Origin: Acidimicrobiaceae bacterium
Lineage (GTDB): Bacteria > Actinomycetota > Acidimicrobiia > Acidimicrobiales > Ilumatobacteraceae
Assembly (NCBI GenBank): GCA_020637295.1
Contig: JACJWF010000001.1
Location: 248,001 to 312,000 of the forward strand
Direction: 5' to 3'
DNA length: 64,000 bases
Part shown: in pieces, positions 7,548-17,654 of the stretch
How positions within the stretch are numbered: position 1 is the stretch's first letter
How the letters are laid out: each line of letters starts with the position of its first letter
Notes under the pieces: generated by a model
Told to the model about the DNA's origin: nothing
Databases searched by the model: none
The model's input: the letters and a program-made list of their open reading frames with translations, nothing else
Translations under genes and position numbers: made by a program

Positions 7548-9410
7548 GTGCTCCTGAGCGACCTCGACCTGCACCTGTTCAACGAGGGCACCCACCGCCG
7601 CCTGTGGGACCTGCTCGGTGCCCACCCCACCACTGCGGGTGTGCGGTTCTCGGTGTGGGCGCCCAACGCCGTGGCCGTGTACGCCCTTGGCGACTGGAAC
7701 GGCTGGGGCGACGGCACCCCGCTACTGCCCCAGAGCAGCTCCGGCATCTGGGCCGGGGTGGTGCCCGAGGCCGAGCCGGGGCATCGCTACAAGTTCGCCG
7801 TCGTCACCCGTGGTGGCGTCACCAGGGTGAAGGCCGACCCGATGGCCCGGCGCACCGAGTGCCCTCCGGCCAGTGCCAGCGTGGTGCCGTGGGTGAGCGG
7901 CTACCAGTGGGGCGACGGTGAGTGGATGGCCGGCCGCAGCCGGGAGCCGGGCGTGCCGTTGCGGATCTACGAGGTGCACCTGGGGTCGTGGCGGCACGGT
8001 GTGGACGGCTACCGCGAGATGGGGCACCAGCTGGCCGACCATGTGGCGGCGCTCGGCTTCACCCATGTGGAACTGCTGCCGGTGGCGGAGCACCCGTTCG
8101 GCCCCAGCTGGGGCTACCAGGTCACCGGCTACTACGCGCCGACGGCCCGCTTCGGAGAGCCCGACGACTTCAAGGCGCTGGTGGACACCCTGCACCAGCG
8201 GGGCATCGGCGTGCTGATGGACTGGGTGCCCGCCCACTTCCCGAAGGACGACTGGAGCCTGGCCCGCTTCGACGGCACGGCCCTCTACGAGCACGCCGAC
8301 CCCCGCCAGGGCGAGCACCCGGACTGGGGCACGTACGTCTTCAACTACGGCCGCAACGAGGTGCGCAACTTCCTGGTTGCCAACGCGCTCTACTGGCTGA
8401 ACGAGTTCCACGTCGACGGCCTGCGGGTGGATGCCGTGGCCAGCATGCTGTACCTGGACTACTCCCGCCCCGCCGGTGGGTGGGTACCGAACCGGCACGG
8501 TGGCCGGGAGAACCTGGAGGCGATCGACTTCCTGCGCGAGCTGAACTCGGTGGTCAGCGCCGAAGTGCCGACGGCGATGATGATCGCCGAGGAGAGCACT
8601 GCGTGGCCGAAGGTCACCCACCCCGTCGAGTACGGCGGCCTCGGGTTCAGCCACAAGTGGAACATGGGCTGGATGCACGACACGCTGGGCTACTTCTCCC
8701 ACGACCCCGTGCACCGCCGCTGGCACCACCGCGACCTGTCGTTCGGCCTGCTGTACGCGTTCAGCGAGCGGTTCGTGCTGCCGCTGAGCCACGACGAGGT
8801 GGTGCACGGCAAGGGCAGCCTGCTGGGCAAGATGCCCGGCGACGACTGGCAGCGCTTCGCCAACCTGCGCGCCCTGTACGCCTGGATGTGGGCGATGCCC
8901 GGCGCCCCGCTGCTGTTCATGGGCGCGGAGTTGGCCCCGTTCACCGAGTGGAACGAGGCCGGCGGCCTGCCGTGGCACCTGCTAGACCACGCCCCGCACC
9001 GGGGTGTGCGCGACCTGCTGGCCGACCTGAACCGGGTGGCGGGGGAGTGGCCGGTCCTGCACGAGCGCGACCACGAGCCCACCGGCTTCCAGTGGCTGGA
9101 GGCCGACGACGTGGACCAGTCCGTCTTCGGGTTCCTGCGCTGGGGGTACGGCGGCGGCACCGTGCTGGCGTGCGTGGCCAACTTCACGCCGGTGCCCCGC
9201 CCCGGCTACCGGGTGGGCCTGCCCTGGGAGGGCCAGTGGCAGTTGGTGATGGACACCGACGCGCCGGTCTACGGCGGTAGCGGCTACGGGCCGTCCGAGG
9301 CATCGGGTGTGCACGCGTCGACGGAGGTTGCGTGGCAGGGGCAGCCGGCGTCGGCCGTGGTGGATCTGCCGCCGCTGGCCGTTCGCTGGTTGGTCGCCCG
9401 CCGCCCGTGA
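7548..9410 (+). CDS. glgB: 1,4-alpha-glucan branching enzyme
   Basis: 620 aa GH13 enzyme, shorter than the E. coli protein because the extra N-terminal beta domain is absent. It begins directly with the CBM48 domain (GVRFSVWAPNAVAVYALGDW). GYYAPTARFG, DWVPAHFPKDDW, DGLRVDAVASM (nucleophile Asp), MIAEESTAWP (acid Glu) and LSHDEVVHGKGSL are the ordered GH13 motifs. It makes alpha-1,6 branches in storage glucan. GTG 7548 is set by the promoter; the long open frame upstream is a shadow of the GT4 gene. The stop overlaps azlC by GTGA. Confidence 0.93.
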   Translation: MLLSDLDLHLFNEGTHRRLWDLLGAHPTTAGVRFSVWAPNAVAVYALGDWNGWGDGTPLLPQSSSGIWAGVVPEAEPGHRYKFAVVTRGGVTRVKADPMARRTECPPASASVVPWVSGYQWGDGEWMAGRSREPGVPLRIYEVHLGSWRHGVDGYREMGHQLADHVAALGFTHVELLPVAEHPFGPSWGYQVTGYYAPTARFGEPDDFKALVDTLHQRGIGVLMDWVPAHFPKDDWSLARFDGTALYEHADPRQGEHPDWGTYVFNYGRNEVRNFLVANALYWLNEFHVDGLRVDAVASMLYLDYSRPAGGWVPNRHGGRENLEAIDFLRELNSVVSAEVPTAMMIAEESTAWPKVTHPVEYGGLGFSHKWNMGWMHDTLGYFSHDPVHRRWHHRDLSFGLLYAFSERFVLPLSHDEVVHGKGSLLGKMPGDDWQRFANLRALYAWMWAMPGAPLLFMGAELAPFTEWNEAGGLPWHLLDHAPHRGVRDLLADLNRVAGEWPVLHERDHEPTGFQWLEADDVDQSVFGFLRWGYGGGTVLACVANFTPVPRPGYRVGLPWEGQWQLVMDTDAPVYGGSGYGPSEASGVHASTEVAWQGQPASAVVDLPPLAVRWLVARRP

Positions 9411-10114
9411 AGCACCTGCTGCGCGACGAGCGCATGCGCCAGGTCATCGGCGCATGCGTCACCCTCGGTGCCGCCGTGGGTGTGTTCGCCATCTCGTTCG
9501 GTGTGGCGTCGGTGTCCGCGGGCGCGTCCGTCGCCCAGACGTGCGTCATGTCGCTGCTGGTGTTCACCGGGGCGTCGCAGTTCTCCGCGGTCAGCGTCCT
9601 CGGCTCGGGCGGGTCGGCGGCGTCGGCGTTCGGTGGGGCGGCGCTGCTGGCCGCCCGCAACTCGGTCTACGGCCTGGCGATGGCACCGCACATGAAGGGC
9701 CGCCTGCCGGTGCGCCTGCTGGCCGCCCAGTGGACCATCGACGAGTCGACGGCGATGGCCTCGGCCCAGACCGACGACGCCCACCGCCGGGCGGCGTTCT
9801 GGGTGACGGGTGGGAGCATCTACTTGTTCTGGAACACCGGCACGCTGATCGGGGCGTTGCTCGGCTCGGCGGTGGACCCGCAGGTCTGGGGTCTGGACGC
9901 TGCGTTCCCCGCGGCGTTCGTGGCGCTGCTCTGGCCGTTGCTGCGCCAGCCACGCCCCCGTCTGGCGGCGGCGATCGGCGCCGGCCTGTGCCTGGCGCTC
10001 ATCCCGTTCACGCCCGTCGGCGTGCCGATCCTGTGTGCGGCGCTGGCGATCGCGGTGGGCATCCCCGCTCCGCCGCCCGCGGTCACCGTGGCGACGGTGG
10101 AGGTGGCGGAGTGA
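9407..10114 (+). CDS. azlC: AzlC family branched-chain amino acid permease
   Basis: 235 aa polytopic inner-membrane protein. ASQFSAVSVLGSGGSAASAFGGAALLAARNSVYG carries the AzlC signature; QWTIDESTAMA follows. AzlC/AzlD form a two-component exporter of branched-chain amino acids or analogues. GTG 9407 overlaps the glgB stop (GTGA) and azlD starts on its own stop, so the three genes are probably cotranscribed, although glgB is functionally unrelated. Confidence 0.88.
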   Translation: MKHLLRDERMRQVIGACVTLGAAVGVFAISFGVASVSAGASVAQTCVMSLLVFTGASQFSAVSVLGSGGSAASAFGGAALLAARNSVYGLAMAPHMKGRLPVRLLAAQWTIDESTAMASAQTDDAHRRAAFWVTGGSIYLFWNTGTLIGALLGSAVDPQVWGLDAAFPAAFVALLWPLLRQPRPRLAAAIGAGLCLALIPFTPVGVPILCAALAIAVGIPAPPPAVTVATVEVAE

Positions 10115-10413
10115 GTTGGGCGTTCGTGTTCGCCCTGGCGGCGACGGCGTATGCGTTCAAGGTGCTCGGCCTGATCGTGGTGGGGGACCGCCGCCTGCCG
10201 CCGGTGCTGGACCGCTGCCTGGGGCTGATCCCGGCCGCGATGGTGGCGGCGATCGTGATGAAGGACACGTTCAGCTTGGGCCAGTCGCTCGTGCTCGACG
10301 CCCGCGCCGCCGGTGTGGGTGCCGCGGCGATCGCCGCATGGCGCAAGGCCCCGCTGATCTTGGTGATCGTCATCGGCGCCGCCGTCACCGCCGCCGTCCG
10401 TGCGTTGGCGTGA
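10111..10413 (+). CDS. azlD: AzlD-like small membrane subunit
   Basis: 100 aa with about four hydrophobic segments (FALAATAYAFKVLGLIVVG; LIPAAMVAAIVMKDTF; AAAIAAWRKAPLILVIVIGAAVTAAV). RxLPxVLDRCLGLIPAAM matches AzlD-family spacing. Starts with GTG overlapping the azlC stop. Partner subunit of AzlC. Confidence 0.85.
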   Translation: MSWAFVFALAATAYAFKVLGLIVVGDRRLPPVLDRCLGLIPAAMVAAIVMKDTFSLGQSLVLDARAAGVGAAAIAAWRKAPLILVIVIGAAVTAAVRALA

Positions 10414-10462
10414 GGGCTGGGCGGCGTCGCGTACGCGGCGGTGACCGCGGACCCATTCATCC

Positions 10463-11005
10463 TCAAGTCCCCGCACCGGCCCAGGCCTGATGCACGAGAC
10501 CGGCCAGTTCACCGGCGGTTCCTCCCTGGGTCTCGCTCGGTCTAGCATAGTCGAGAAGCTGGGTCGCGTTCGGACGGCGGCACTGCCAGCGTTGGGTCGA
10601 AGTTGATTCACAGACGGATCCATGGATGCACTCTCCTGCCACGATGACCTCCGTAGCAGGTGTTCTGAGAGTGAGCTCCTTCAAGGTCAGAAAGGATGAT
10701 CCACGTTCGTCGGTCAGTTCAAGCACAACATACGGCAATGAGTCAACCATACGAGTGGGAACGTGGACATATGTATCCTGTCTCGGACCAACCGTCACTG
10801 AACCGGCCAGTTCCTCGCCCTGTGGACCGCGAATACTGGCCCCAATCAGGGTGGAACAATTGTTGAGGATTCTCGCGGATACTGTCGGTTCGTCTGAAGA
10901 AGGAAAGCTCAAGCATGAGGTCGCCAGCAGGAAAGGGAATGCCAGCGCGACGAGGCGACGCCTATGTGCAGGCGCCACGGTTGGTTCCAGACCTGAGATT
11001 TGCAT
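10463..11005 (-). CDS. lipoprotein, candidate immunity protein for the RHS toxin
   Basis: 180 aa. APAHRRRLVALAFPFLLATSC gives a signal peptide with lipobox LATSC, so the product should be a lipoprotein facing outside the membrane. The rest (SARILNNCSTLIGASI... PYVVLELTDERGSS... VAGECIHGSVCE) is beta-rich with several Cys and no recognised family. ATG 11005 overlaps the last 44 bases of the RHS frame; GTG 10978 is an alternative with a shorter overlap. Its place directly after the toxin tip, on the same strand and sharing its low GC, is the usual place of an immunity gene. Immunity role is inferred, not shown by homology. Confidence 0.6.
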   Translation of the reverse strand: MQISGLEPTVAPAHRRRLVALAFPFLLATSCLSFPSSDEPTVSARILNNCSTLIGASIRGPQGEELAGSVTVGPRQDTYVHVPTRMVDSLPYVVLELTDERGSSFLTLKELTLRTPATEVIVAGECIHGSVCESTSTQRWQCRRPNATQLLDYARPSETQGGTAGELAGLVHQAWAGAGT

Positions 11006-11764
11006 CGCACTCGAATGAGCGGGGGTCTGCAATGTATCCGAAAAGATACGCGGTGGAGTTGGCCTCCTCCCACTGCGAGACGTGAGCCATTTCGTGACGC
11101 AGCAGACCAGAGTCCTTGATGGGTAGGGAATAGGTCTCCACGTAGTTTGCCCGACACGGTGAGGGGGCACCCGCCCCGCCACAGGTCGGCTCCAGGGTCA
11201 CCAAGTAGTCCTCGCCACTCGGATTGCCTGGAGCGACGTTATAGAGAATGAAGTGCCCAATTGTAATGGCAGTGTTCGAGTTCATCGATGGAATTCGATC
11301 AACCGCTACGCAGTATATGGCTACGCCCTGCGCTGAAGTTCCGCATTGTGAAGCAGACTTCGCCCCGGCCCATTCGAGAACCTCGTCGTACACGAACTGG
11401 TCAACGACGTCGAGGTCTCCCTCAGGAATCGAAATTGCATCCAATATATAGCTGATACACGCGTCGCCTTCCTGGTTGTCGACACACTTCAAGGCCGTCA
11501 CAAACTTCTCCCAACTTGAGAAGCCGAGAAGGTTCGCGACATCATTGGCACTCTTCGAAGTCTTCGAGTGACACCGTGTGGAGTCCACGAAGACAGGGAG
11601 ACGTTCTCGACATTCATGGTCAACTTGAGCGATCTTCGAGTTGATATCATCCTCAGTTAGGCCAGCAGGATCGGTGCCACCTATCGAAGTGCTCGGCATC
11701 GGCAACTCTCGCTCTGATCCGGTACACCCAGTCCGCGGGCAAGGCTCGAGCCCCGACGGATCAC
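10962..11764 (-). other. RHS toxin tip with HExxH metallopeptidase motif
   Basis: About 265 residues after LSDPSG. Near the C-terminus, LLRHEMAHVSQWE provides HExxH, and a Glu 24 residues after the second His (RSFECDAN) could be the third zinc ligand, as in gluzincin-type peptidases with an HExxHxxQ helix. The tip has about ten Cys, fitting an extracellular or envelope protein. Base composition drops sharply here: 27 of 60 bases in 11401-11460 are G or C, against roughly 70% in flanking genes. Toxin activity is inferred from architecture. Confidence 0.6.
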
Positions 11765-14700
11765 TCAGCGTAACCGGTGAACCGCTGCCGTACAGGTACG
11801 GTTGCCCGGTCTTGCCGACGAGTGGGTCGACGGTGATGAAGGCCGCCAGCATCGGGTCGTGGTAGCGGTTGTTGAGGTAGGTGAGTCCGGTGGTGTCTTC
11901 GGGTTGTCCGAGGAAGCCGTGGTCGGTGGCCCAGGTGGGGGTGGTGTTGCGGTCGTCGCCGTAGGGGGTGTATCGCTTCCGCCCTGGGATGGGTGGGTTG
12001 GCTGTGGTGGCGGCGGGGGTTTGGCAGATGGTGCTGTTTTGCATGTTGCCGCAGTTCCAGGCGATGGTGGCGGTGCCGCCGTTGAGGGTGGTGCGGGTGG
12101 CGACTTGGGTGCCGGCGATGGAGATGTAGCGGGTGACGGTGGTGTTGGTGCCGTCGTAGCCGATTTCCATGTCACCAAGGTAGAGGGTGACGGTGCTGCC
12201 GTGTTGGCGGATGAGCCGCTGGTTGCTGGTCGTATACAGGTAGGTGTCGTCCACGCTGCTGGTGTCGTAGCCGGTCAGGCGTTGTTGGGGATCGTAGGTG
12301 AGGGTGTCACCGTTACGGCTCACCATCGCCCCGACCGTGTTGTAGCTGTAGCTGCCCGAGGTTTGGCCGGTGAGCGACAGGACAGCGTGTTTGGTGCTGC
12401 TGTAGCCCCAGGTGGTGGTGGCGTTGCCGTTGGCTTTGTCGGCGCTGCCGGTGATGCGGTTGATGTCGTCGAAGGACCAGGTGCGGTCGTAGGGGCTGGT
12501 GGCGCCGCGGGCGGTGATGTTCGTGCCCGTGCTGGTGGCACAGCCGACGGTCTCGTTGCCATCGGTGGTGCCGGGCGCGGTGTGGGCGCGGACGAGCCGG
12601 TTCCACACGTCGTAGACGAAGCATTCCTTGATGTTCGAGCCGGCTCCGCCGGGTTCGAGCCCGCGGTCCTCGATGACGGTGACGTTGCCGACCGCATCGC
12701 GGGTGTAACGGTCGTATTGGAACCAGGTGTTCCCGGTGAGGTCGGACGGGGTGGTGTCCCAGCCGGCTTGGATGGTGTCCAACATCCCGGTTTCGAGGTC
12801 GTAGCCGTAGTGGCGCACGAGCGCAGCGCGGGTGGTGTAGGTGGTGGTGCGGGCCAGGGTGCGTTGGGTGGTGCGACCCAACTCGTCGTAGGCGGTGGCG
12901 GTGACGTACCAGTCGTCGGTGTCGCTGCCCCACATCATGTCCGCCTGCCCGTAGCCGTCATAGTGGGTGCCGGTCGCGTAGGTGTTGGTGCCGGGGGCGG
13001 TGTTGACGGAATCGACGAGCACGTGGCCGGCTTCGTCGTAGGCGTAGGCACGGTTCCAGGTGCCTTCCATCGAGTCCGGCAACGGTGAGAAGTCGGGGAT
13101 GATCGTGTAGATGGCGGACACCTGGTAGCGGTTCGTGTACTCGTACACCCCCGACTTGTACTCCTTGCCCAACTGCCATGACACCTCTTCGGCCAACATG
13201 CCCTTGCCGTTCGTCGCGGTGTCATAGGTCCATGCAGCGAGGCGGGCCGTATCGGGGGCGGCACCCCAGTTGCCCGCGGTGCCGGACCAGCGGAAGGTGG
13301 GCCGGCCGAGGGCGTCGTAGGTGGTGTTGATCGTGTTGCCGACCGTGCTGATGGTTTCGCCGGTGCCGAACACGACCGCGTCCTGGGTTTGGGTGATGTT
13401 GCCGTTGCGGTCGTAGGTGAAGGCCGAGTTGCCGGCGTTGGGGTCGGTGGAGGTGACGGTGCGGCCCAACAGGTCGGTGAGCACGACGGTCTGGTTGTTG
13501 GCGTCGTCAGTGACGGTGGTGGTCAACCAGCCGGAGCGGGTGATCGTGTTGCCGGTGTTGTTGGCGGTCTCGTTGTAGCTGTAGCTGTAGGTGGTGATCG
13601 CTCCGGGGTTGGTGAGCCCGGCGGCGGTGGGGGCGGTGGTCCCGGTGTAGGTCTTGATCTCGGTGGTGCGGCCACGGCCGTCGATGGTGGTGGCCTGCCA
13701 CGACCCGACCTGTGGTTTGGTGATCGTGGTCGTGCCGAGGTATTCGGTCTGGGTGGTGACCAGTGCGGTCCCGTCCCAGGCGACCGTGGCTGCGGTCACC
13801 CGGTTGGCGGTATCGAACGTTTGGGTGGTGGTCCGCAACTGCGGACTCGAGGGCACGGTGGGCCAGGTGGCGAACCCGTTCGACCCGGTCACCGTCGTGG
13901 CCCGGTCACCCGGTGTCGACCAGCCGCCCGTGGTGTTGTCGACGATCGCGAACGCGTCGATGCTGGTGACAGGGTTGCCGCGGTCGTCGGTCAACCCGGC
14001 AGTGACGATGATCTTGTCCTGTGTCGGTGAATGCGTCTGTGTTTCGCGGGTGCGGCCGTTGCCGTCGATGTAGGCGGCAGCCTCCAACCGGATATCGGTG
14101 GCGGCGGTGGTCCCCGACTGCAGGGTGGAGGTCCACACGATCGCCGGGACCTTCGCCGTCCGTGACCCGTCCGTGTACCAGCCGACGTCGTAGCTGAACT
14201 TGACGGTCGGCACCTCACCCGTGGTCCCGGTGAACCCCGGATAGGTGGCACACGGGTCACTCGACCGGCTGCCCGAGTTCAAGGGCGCGTAGACGGCGAT
14301 CAGCCGGGACAGGGAGTCGTAACAGTAGAAGGTGGTCAGATTGTTCTGATCCGTCGTGGTCGCCGGGAGTCCGTCGGCCGGACGCAACACGCTCGTGGTG
14401 GTCATCGACCCGACCGGATAGGTCGCCTGGTTCGGATACCCGTAGGTGGTGTTGAACGAGAACGTCGTCGTGTGCGCCTCGGCGTCCGTCATCGACGTGA
14501 TCCGCCCCGCACCATCGAAGGTCTGCTGGGTGTACACCCAACGGTCGAGGTCGTCGGTGGCACCGTTCCAGTTCTTGATCCTGGTCATGCTCGCGGTCGC
14601 GACCGGCTTGAACCCGGCCCCCAACGACTGCGAGATCGCATTGTTCGCCACCGATCCCGACGCATAGGCGTTGTTGTTGTAGAACGTCTTGGCCACCGCG

Positions 14701-16700
14701 GTCGGCTGCGACCCGCACGACCCGGCAGCCGGGTTCGCCCCGTTCAACGGATGCGACGGCTGGGTCCCCAACGCCGCATAGCCGGCCGTCTGGGCGACCA
14801 GGTTCATCCACCCCGGACTCGTGCTGGTGGGGGCTGTGCTGGCCGAGATGTACCAGGTCTTGGCACACGACTCGTCCCCCGAGGTGTCCAGGAAACCGGT
14901 GCTGTTCACCGTCACCGTCCGACCGAGCGAGTCGACGGAGGTGTCGACACGGCTGTCCCGCCACGTCGGCGACAGGACCGTGCCGTCCCGGAGCCGCTGA
15001 TAGGTGAGCGTGATCCGCCACTTACGCGACGACTTCGCCGCCATCCCCGTCTTCACCACCACCCCCGACTGGGTCTGCGTCCAGGTCGACTGGTAACGCG
15101 ACGCCGACAGATACGAGCTGCCGGTGCCGTCCATCTGGAACGACTCGAACACCTGCCCCTGCAACCAGTCCTCGTCATAGATGGTGCCCGTGAACCCCTC
15201 ACTGCTCGTCGTCCACGTCTTCGACAACGTCACCGTCTTGGTCCCCGACGCGGCCTTGTCACCATGCATGCCCTGATAGAACACCTGCTTCGTCACCGTC
15301 TTCGTGCCGCTGGTGCCGACAGTCGTGACCACCTGCCGATACCCACGCCACTGCCCCCACGACACGTCATCCACACCAGGAGTGTCGACCCACCAATCGG
15401 TCCCGTCGTGATGCCACGCCGCGTCGCTGTACGTGTAGTCGTAGGTGACAATCGGTGACACCCCATTCCCCGACGCGCCGTACGGGTTCGTCACCAGATC
15501 CCGCACCTCGACCTTGTCGACCACCCACCGCCGGTACACACCCCACCCGGCGCCACCACCGCTGAACGACGCATACATCGGGAAGCAGTTGGTCGTGTTC
15601 GTCGACCAGTTCGGGTTCGACAGAGAACACGTCGGCGACTCGTAGGACACCTTGATCTCTTGGCCGAGGGCGTCGGTGATCCGGGCGATCCGGTACTGGT
15701 TCATGTACGGCACCCCACCGGCGGGGTAGCCGTCGCGACGGTTCTCCAACGGCGTTCCTTCGAACCCGGTTCCCAGATCCAACACCGACGGCGTCGACGG
15801 GATGTTCGAGGTCGGGGTGACCCGATAGATCGCCTGCAGCCACAACTTCTCGTTCCCACCGTCACCCGGGTCGGGGAACTCGTGATACAGCCGCCACTGG
15901 TTCACATCGGTCCACGTCGTCCCGTTGGCGGAGGTTTGGGTGGTGATCACCGCCAACCGTTTCGTCTGGAAGAACGACACATCCTTGAAACAGTTCCCCG
16001 ACGGGCAGTACAGGTCCGTCGGGACGTCGGGATACGAGGTGCCGTTCGCGTTCGAGATCGTCGGACAGTTGGTGTCTTGCGCCGTGTACTTCTCACCCAC
16101 GCAGCGCTTGACGTAGGTGAACACGACCCGGTCTCGCCAGGTGGTGATCGACGCGTTCGGCATCTTGCCGTAATCGATCTCCGACAACACAGCGTTCACG
16201 TCATACGTCTTCGCCGAATAGCCGGAACCCATGGTGCGGGCACGGTTCTGCTCCACCGTGTACTTGTAGACCATCACGTTCCCGAACGGGTCCTCCACCT
16301 TGTCCAACAGCCAACGGTACGGCATGTCATCACACAGACGGTTCGCCCGCCCATAGCACGGGAACCCGTAGGTGAGACCACGCAACGGGCGGACCAACCG
16401 CGAGTTCTGGCCGTCGTCCTCGCGGCCGAACGTGTACACCATCCCCTCCGGAGTCGTCACCGTCCAATACTCATTCACCCACCAGTCGCTGCCGGTGGTG
16501 ATGCGTTGGACGAGCCAGTCGGGGTCGTCCTTCAGTCGCCACTGGGTGAAACTGTTCTGCCCGTCACCGACCGACCCGTTGATCGGCACCAACTCCGACG
16601 CACGCCCGTTCAACGAGATCGTCGCGTTCTGCACATACCAACACGAATCCGTCGTCCCCCCACCAACCCGGGAATCGGTGCACGGAAGGTAGCGGCGCTC

Positions 16701-16703
16701 AAT
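16701..16703. repeat. target-site duplication, left copy (AAT)
   Basis: AAT flanks the IS on the left and again at 17655-17657. Because the inverted repeat could begin one base earlier, a 2-bp duplication is also possible. Confidence 0.7.
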
Positions 16704-17654
16704 AGACCTGCGCGAGGTTTCGCTGCGTGAGCTGTGGGGTCCGCGGGCGTGAGCTCCTGGGTGGGCAGCATCGTGGGTCTATGACCTCCCATGACCTGCC
16801 CACGCCAGAAGCTCTGACCCGTACTGTGCCTCATCTGTCGCCTGCCGCGCTGGCATACCTGATCGAGCAGATCACTCCGCTGCTGCCACCGCCGGCGCGT
16901 CGCGGGCCCAAGGGCATGCCGATCATCGATCGCGTGCAACTCGCGCTGTCGCATCTGCGTGAAGGAGTCTCGCTGCGAGGCCTGGCCCGAGTGCGCGCGA
17001 TCCCGGCGACGACCCTGCGCGACAACGTCAACCCCGTCCTCGCCGCGTTCGAACAACTGCTCCCGGTGCTCCCCGACGGCACCCGCATCGACGACTTCGA
17101 CGACATCGCCCGCTGGTGCGCCGAACACGGCGCAACGATCATCGTTGACGGCACCGAGTTCAGCGTCGCCAGACCCGCTGACCAGGAAGAACAACGCCGG
17201 TTCTACTCGGGGAAACGCAAGTCCCACACGACCAAGACGATCGCCATCACCGACACCGAGTCGAACCTGCTGTGGGCGACACCGCTCGTTGCTGGCACCA
17301 CCCACGACCTCACCGCCCTGCGCGACGCCAACCTCGCCGTTCACCTCGACAACACCGGCCTCGACGTCCTCGCTGACTCCGGGTTCCAAGGACTCCAGCG
17401 CGAAGTCACCTGGCTCGAGCTCCCGACCCGACGACACCAGGACCGGCCGCTGACCATCGTTGACCGGTTCTTCAACACCGTGCTCGCACGAGCCCGCGTC
17501 CGAGTCGAACACGGCATCGGACGACTCAAGCAATGGCGCTGCCTCACCGCCCACAAGCAGAACCGCCACCAGATCGAACGATGGCTACCAACATGCTGGG
17601 CCCTCACCTCCTACCAACAGGCATGGCCCCGCTGAACAAACCCCGCGCAGGTCT
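16704..17654 (+). mobile_element. complete IS5-like insertion sequence, 951 bp
   Basis: Terminal inverted repeats: left AGACCTGCGCGAGGTTT (16704-16720) and right, read inward, AGACCTGCGCGGGGTTT (17638-17654), 16 of 17 identical. A 3-bp AAT duplication flanks it. One transposase gene fills it. It sits between codons for GF-I and ERRY of the RHS gene, in a region whose two sides join perfectly in frame. Confidence 0.93.
16781..17635 (+). CDS. IS5-family DDE transposase
   Basis: 284 aa. An N-terminal helix-turn-helix-like region (LREGVSLRGLARVRAIPATTL) precedes the DDE domain: IIVDGTEF (first Asp), VLADSGFQGL (second Asp) and RARVRVEHGIGRLKQWR (Glu with the downstream Lys). RRFYSGKRKSHTTKT is typical of the DDE_Tnp_4 group of IS5-like elements. 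It catalyses cut-and-paste movement of the surrounding element. ATG 16781 is preferred; an upstream GTG at 16727 would add 18 residues close to the terminal repeat. No inactivating change is visible. Confidence 0.9.
   Translation: MTSHDLPTPEALTRTVPHLSPAALAYLIEQITPLLPPPARRGPKGMPIIDRVQLALSHLREGVSLRGLARVRAIPATTLRDNVNPVLAAFEQLLPVLPDGTRIDDFDDIARWCAEHGATIIVDGTEFSVARPADQEEQRRFYSGKRKSHTTKTIAITDTESNLLWATPLVAGTTHDLTALRDANLAVHLDNTGLDVLADSGFQGLQREVTWLELPTRRHQDRPLTIVDRFFNTVLARARVRVEHGIGRLKQWRCLTAHKQNRHQIERWLPTCWALTSYQQAWPR

Larger units (their letters stand above)
10962..16703 (-). pseudogene. RHS/YD-repeat polymorphic toxin, C-terminal fragment (split by IS)
   Basis: 1,913 codons without a native start. 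It begins in frame right at the IS junction (IERRYLPCTDSRVGGGTT) and carries the remaining N-domain, many YD repeats (YDALGRPTFRW, YDELGRTTQRT, YDSLSRLIAVY) and the RHS-associated core (LNNRYHDPMLAAFITVDPLVG...PYLYGSGSPVTLSDPSG). A C-terminal tip of about 265 residues follows. RHS shells encapsulate a toxin tip released by self-cleavage and act in competition between cells. The first downstream start (GTG 16634) is internal, so without restoration the secretion signal is lost. No frameshift or stop is seen in the 5.7 kb, so disruption is probably recent. Marked as pseudogene only because of the insertion. Confidence 0.85.

Noticed and set aside
10626..11018. 130-codon plus-strand frame opposite the lipoprotein
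   Set aside because: The minus-strand frame has a clear signal peptide and lipobox and fits the toxin context; the plus frame has no features.
11802..13088. 428-codon Gly/Val-rich frame opposite the RHS core
   Set aside because: Low-complexity shadow of the repeat region with no plausible start.
14472..15458. Arg-rich open frame opposite the RHS repeats
   Set aside because: Mirror of YD-repeat codons; no homology-like motif.
16727..16780. Longer transposase start at GTG 16727
   Set aside because: The extra residues lie next to the terminal repeat and have no transposase-like sequence; ATG 16781 starts the family-like protein.
17604..17654. Native C-terminus for the RHS N-terminal half
   Set aside because: These 17 codons are read from the IS end, not part of the RHS gene.
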